Of a DNA stretch of 64,000 bases, positions 61,801 to 64,000 are shown in pieces; positions within the stretch are counted from its first letter, which is position 1; each line of letters opens with the position of its first letter. The position numbers and the translations under genes are program-made. The notes beneath the pieces were generated by a model. The model had not been told where the DNA came from. It saw only the letters and a list, made by a program, of their open reading frames with translations, and ran no database searches. Location: positions 15,004,001 to 15,068,000 of the forward strand of contig OY292275.1 in NCBI GenBank assembly GCA_958496175.1, written 5' to 3'. Source of the stretch: Sisyra terminalis. Its lineage: Eukaryota; Arthropoda; Insecta; Neuroptera; Sisyridae.

Positions 61801-62216
61801 TTCTGAGATTAACATTTGTTCTCTCTTCTTTCGCTCTTCTTCCTCTTCTTCTTCTTCCTCAGTGATTTCGACAATTTGTGTTCGCTTGGATTCATCAGTG
61901 ATTTCTCGAATAATTTCTTTCTTCTTTTTCTCAGGTTTCCTTCGGCGGATGCCACCGATTTGAGTTTTGTCCACAACGAGGATTTCTTCTTCTTCGTTAA
62001 TCTCCTCGATTTCTTTGCGTTTTGTGTCTTCTGGTTGTGTAACAATGCCAAAAGATGTGGTTTCTATTGTGGTGACTAATTGCTCATCGTCAGGTAATTC
62101 TGTGATTTGAACACCTTCGTCTTTTTGTTCGATGGGTTTCAGTGTTTCAGGTTGATCGGGTTGAGTGCCAGTAATGGTTATAGTTGCACTGCGCATATCA
62201 GTCGTTTCAACAGTTT
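24290..62216 (-). CDS. sls: sallimus (titin/connectin-like giant sarcomere protein), 3' part; 5' end outside the window
   Basis: Sixteen exons, minus strand: 44097-62216, 32129-44017, 31555-31872, 30520-31491, 30337-30402, 29214-30280, 28843-29152, 28481-28774, 27564-28424, 27430-27480, 26228-26530, 25864-26169, 25668-25739, 25284-25583, 24922-25227 and 24290-24480. All joins are GT-AG and in frame. The first exon starts inside a codon (CACTTCCACAG|AA), so the N-terminal part (expected kettin-type Ig region) lies upstream of the window. The visible ~11,700 residues are elastic repeats, then one SH3, eleven Ig and five FN3 domains, ending in RGSLLRRDEYFFRIWHYAKQLFK. Insect sls links the Z-disc to thick filaments and acts as a muscle spring. 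The SH3-Ig-FN3 tail after PEVK sequence separates it from projectin (no kinase, few FN3). Nearly all introns are phase 1. The 18.1 and 11.9 kb exons are extreme. Confidence 0.93.
32600..34260 (-). repeat. sls: sls PEVK repeats, ~13 units of about 38-45 aa
   Basis: Each unit has the form KIKKPKKPVxEEAADEITIKK followed by a Pro/Glu/Val stretch such as VIPIEPEDKEVKEEVTM. Lys-rich KIKKPKK blocks alternate with EITIKK and acidic linkers, which is typical of PEVK springs. Units differ by several substitutions and in length, and two carry an extra KAVIKKKKTPKPT insert, so this array is not homogenised like the two upstream arrays. Confidence 0.85.
34300..37950 (-). repeat. sls: sls PEVK modules, three ~500 aa copies with a conserved ~150 aa core
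   Basis: Three cores (about 37900-37430, 36370-35950 and 35180-34760) share an order of motifs: QIKLKK or TIKLKKAKAPEKK, a KFLLKSTIRF-type strand, NG(I/V)(L/I)SRNxxEAxKVxKT, the segment LEKxDLELEELKKxGLE, RELY, and GKGKxP. They are separated by poorly conserved Pro/Glu/Lys linkers. The core is less Pro-rich than its surroundings and part of it looks helical, so it may fold or bind a partner while the linkers act as spring. I know no named domain for it. Confidence 0.75.
37990..43590 (-). repeat. sls: sls dimeric tandem array, ~10 copies of a 540 bp (180 aa) unit
   Basis: Each 180 aa unit is two related 90 aa halves. Half A reads EELPEEVKVTEVITKEGKP, KKRVIKKR(I/V)GGKEEVTE, VKTSDIQDVKP. Half B has VEELPEEVKVTEIITKEGKP, KKKVIKKRVGGK and TSDIEEIKPGEETL. 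I count ten A halves and nine full B halves, plus degenerate units at both ends (near 43590-43320 and 38150-37990). Adjacent units in the middle are almost identical in DNA: 39061-39600 and 39601-40140 differ at only three positions by eye. One unit carries an extra 18 bp (40651-40686). Confidence 0.93.
44270..50415 (-). repeat. sls: sls tandem array, 25 copies of a 246 bp (82 aa) unit
   Basis: Unit landmarks are EEMPEEVQVTQVTTEEGKP, TKKVVKKRVIKKRVGGKEE, TKITTVEEDDKKPETTVS and VETFDVEDTQPLEIKFKP, at exactly 246 bp spacing throughout. A degenerate extra unit (KKKKVLKKIIGNKKEVTTIT) precedes the array. Private changes (KKCVGGK, KVDKKR, VTPEE) cluster in the first five units, while the inner units differ at a few positions each: E(Q/H)AK, V(V/A)ETF, EG(K/M)PTK, EE(V/I)TK. 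Each unit is a charge-alternating polyampholyte with a central basic block. It is related to the 90 aa halves of the next array. Confidence 0.95.
50800..61600 (-). repeat. sls: sls long degenerate repeat region (60-70 aa motifs, partly ~175 aa super-repeats)
   Basis: About 3,600 residues contain many diverged copies of a motif of the form KPxTKxAxVxFEExxSVxVTEVxxxEKE followed by an AxxxIxxxExVxxxTEV segment. The region is rich in Thr, Glu, Ser, Val and Ile and poor in Pro compared with true PEVK. Between about 52.6 and 55.7 kb the motifs are arranged as super-repeats of 525-528 bp; the anchor coding KR(S/T)VLVTE-like sequence recurs near 52784, 53312, 53837, 54363, 54891 and 55412. The composition recalls the Ser/Glu/Lys-rich and unique repeats described in crustacean connectin; that equivalence is inference. 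Confidence 0.75.
61600..62216 (-). other. sls: sls charged KE-rich segment at the start of the giant exon
   Basis: The first ~200 residues of the 18 kb exon are strongly charged: runs such as EEEEEEEERKKRE, KKPLEKTKKKKKQIIK and VEIEIVGGGKRIIKKKLT. They contain two or three very diverged versions of the acid-basic-acid motif that later forms the tandem arrays (GGGKRIIKKK compared with IKKRVGGK). This may be an ancestral-type unit from which the arrays grew. Confidence 0.6.
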
Positions 62217-64000
62217 CTGTGGAAGTGTATTGTGAACAATATTATATCATTTTTATTGAAAAAATGACGTAGTGTTGATAATGTGAAGTCAAAAGTAATA
62301 GGTGAGTATATTTCTCTATTGAATTTGGTTTTGAATTAAGAATTTTGTGTGATAATATCGTATGTCAAATTTAGTTTTGGTAATTTTTGATAAATTTTGT
62401 ATTTTTAGAAATGTACAACAGATAAATTAATTTGGAAAAAGAAAACAACAAATAGAAACACCAAAAGAGATCCAAAAACATCAATAAAGAAGAAAAAGGT
62501 ATGATTGAATAAAAAATCAAAAACCAAAAAAAAAATCCAGTTTTTGTATGGAATTTTTACTTTTGAAAACACACTTCAAAACAATTCATTTCATAAAAAT
62601 AGAAGGAAAATAAAAAAAAATTGATATTTAAGTTAAGCTGGTCATGCAATGTTGAGAAAGTTTCTCGAAAAAGTTAGTAAGCAAAATGATTAATTGTAGA
62701 AAAACGATTAAAGTTTTATTTCATGCCAAAAAGAATGGAGCAGGTAATCATTGAGAGCGAGACATGTAGTAAAGTTTTATTTGATAAAAAATCTATTTAT
62801 TATCAAAATTCATGTGGGAAGAATATAAATTGGAGTGACATTTTTTTTTAATTCTCTTAATATGTCTTGACAAAATTGATATTAAATATCTTTTATTTAG
62901 ACAAGTTAGAGTTGGTTTAGTCTCAATGAGTTAATAACAGCATTAACATCTTGGGTTTGAGCCAATTCTATATCAACATTTCAATGCCAATGTAATGTTT
63001 ATAAAATCGGATAAAATTGTTTATAAACTCACTAATGTACAAACTGAAAACATATGGTGATGTCTAAACAAATTTTCTTTAATATTTTTAATTCATTTAA
63101 AAAAGGAAGTTAACGTGAAATAAACAAAAAATAAGTGCTTTTCTTTGACCATATTTTTTGCTTTATATTTGTATCAATGCAAAAAAATTAATTAAAAGAA
63201 GACCAATAAAAATTATCATCAAATAAAATTAAATTGTGAAAAAAGTGAAATGATTAATTCGAAAGCTGAAAACCTATGTATAAAATTTTAAAATAAAGCC
63301 CTCTAAAAGCTTAAAAACTAATTGGCAGTTAGCTGTTGGAACAGTTAACAGGGGGTATTTTTAGCGTAGAATAACTTCATTAGTCAATTGTTGTCATTAT
63401 CTAAGGGTTGTTAATCAATTACGCCATTTTATGTTTTAATATTTTAATTAATTGTTCTTTTTTAACTTTTAACTATTACGACCTGAAGAATTTTGTCAAT
63501 AATAAATAATGCTTGGTAAAATACTACTTAACATGTCATTTGAAAAAAAAAATCATTACTATGGGAAGGGAGTCAATAAAGAAAGAACTAAAACCGAGAA
63601 AATTTTGAAATCAATGAATATAAGGGGTCATAAAAAAACGGCCGAATGAAATTTGAGGCTATTGAAAATTAAAAAAAATGAATTTCAATCGATTAATAAG
63701 GGTTGTCCTAATCAACTCGAGTCACTGAGGTTATCTCAAATAATGAATAGAAAAATGATTGTTGATTTTGTTTTTAGTGAAACCCAAAATTTCACGAATA
63801 ACTGAGCAAATCCGAAAAATTTATTAAAAAAATCATCCAGAAAATACTAAAATTTTAATAATTGTATACAAAGAAATGACCCCCTACGGCTAAAAATTCA
63901 TTCGTGATAAGGGTTGTTCAAAAATTGGTTGGATTTATCTATCGAAAGATAAGATTATCATGTTTGACGTCCTTTAATCCCTAAAAAGGTTTAAGAGAGG
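62217..64000 (-). other. sls: sls intron, 5' side, no exon recognised
   Basis: Directly upstream of the acceptor at 62217-62218 the sequence is AT-rich and I find no further minus-strand exon to the window edge. The intron is therefore at least 1.78 kb, much longer than the 56-80 bp typical of many introns in the 3' part of this gene, leaving room for regulatory elements. None was identified. Confidence 0.55.

Noticed and set aside
62409..62498. Plus-strand exon-like 90 bp open segment flanked by AG and GT, Lys/Thr-rich
   Set aside because: It lies antisense in an sls intron, has no partner exons and biased A-rich composition; probably chance.

Overview
The window is a piece of an AT-rich animal nuclear genome. 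It has spliced genes with short GT-AG introns (often 60-80 bp), canonical polyadenylation signals, a tRNA-derived SINE-like element and no bacterial-style gene packing. The large gene filling the right-hand 60% is the insect titin-like muscle gene sallimus (sls), identified by its SH3 - Ig - FN3 tail and its C-terminal end. That makes the source an arthropod, most likely an insect; I cannot assign an order from this window.

Layout. 1-573: possible C-terminal exon of an unidentified gene. 2204-3048 (-): four-exon Mpv17/PMP22-family peroxisomal membrane protein (PXMP2-like, 185 aa). It is divergently arranged with 3396-13976 (+): GCN1, eleven coding exons, 2,664 aa by my splice model, the ribosome-associated activator of the eIF2-alpha kinase GCN2. 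16246-20218 (+): acylaminoacyl peptidase (APEH), eleven exons, 724 aa, with an intact Ser-Asp-His triad. 20682-20965: a dimeric tRNA-derived SINE-like repeat. 21892-22364 (-): a small two-exon gene, 130 aa, resembling MPLKIP/TTDN1 through the motif YFNPKMLEDPW. 24290-62216 (-): the 3' part of sls, sixteen exons in the window, whose 5' part lies beyond position 64000.

The sls part is the exceptional element. Two enormous uninterrupted coding exons (62216-44097, 18,120 bp; 44017-32129, 11,889 bp) encode about 10,000 residues of spring-like protein. In N-to-C order these are a KE-rich start, a long degenerate region of 60-70 aa motifs (partly organised as ~175 aa super-repeats), 25 tandem copies of an 82 aa module (246 bp), about ten copies of a dimeric 180 aa module (540 bp), three ~500 aa PEVK-type modules and about 13 PEVK units of ~40 aa. 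These are followed by SH3, eleven Ig, five FN3 domains and the terminal tail. The 82 aa and 180 aa arrays share one ancestral charge-patterned motif (basic block KKRVIKKRVGGK between acidic blocks). Both are extremely homogenised at DNA level, including a ~1.58 kb block in the 82 aa array repeated without a visible difference 2,460 bp away.

All splice models were built by hand. For each full model the exon phases were checked to join in frame, and the coding length of the three complete multi-exon genes plus the MPLKIP-like gene is a multiple of three. The genes do not form a pathway: GCN1 (translation stress), APEH (N-acetyl-peptide turnover), PXMP2-like (peroxisome), MPLKIP-like and sls (sarcomere) are simply neighbours.
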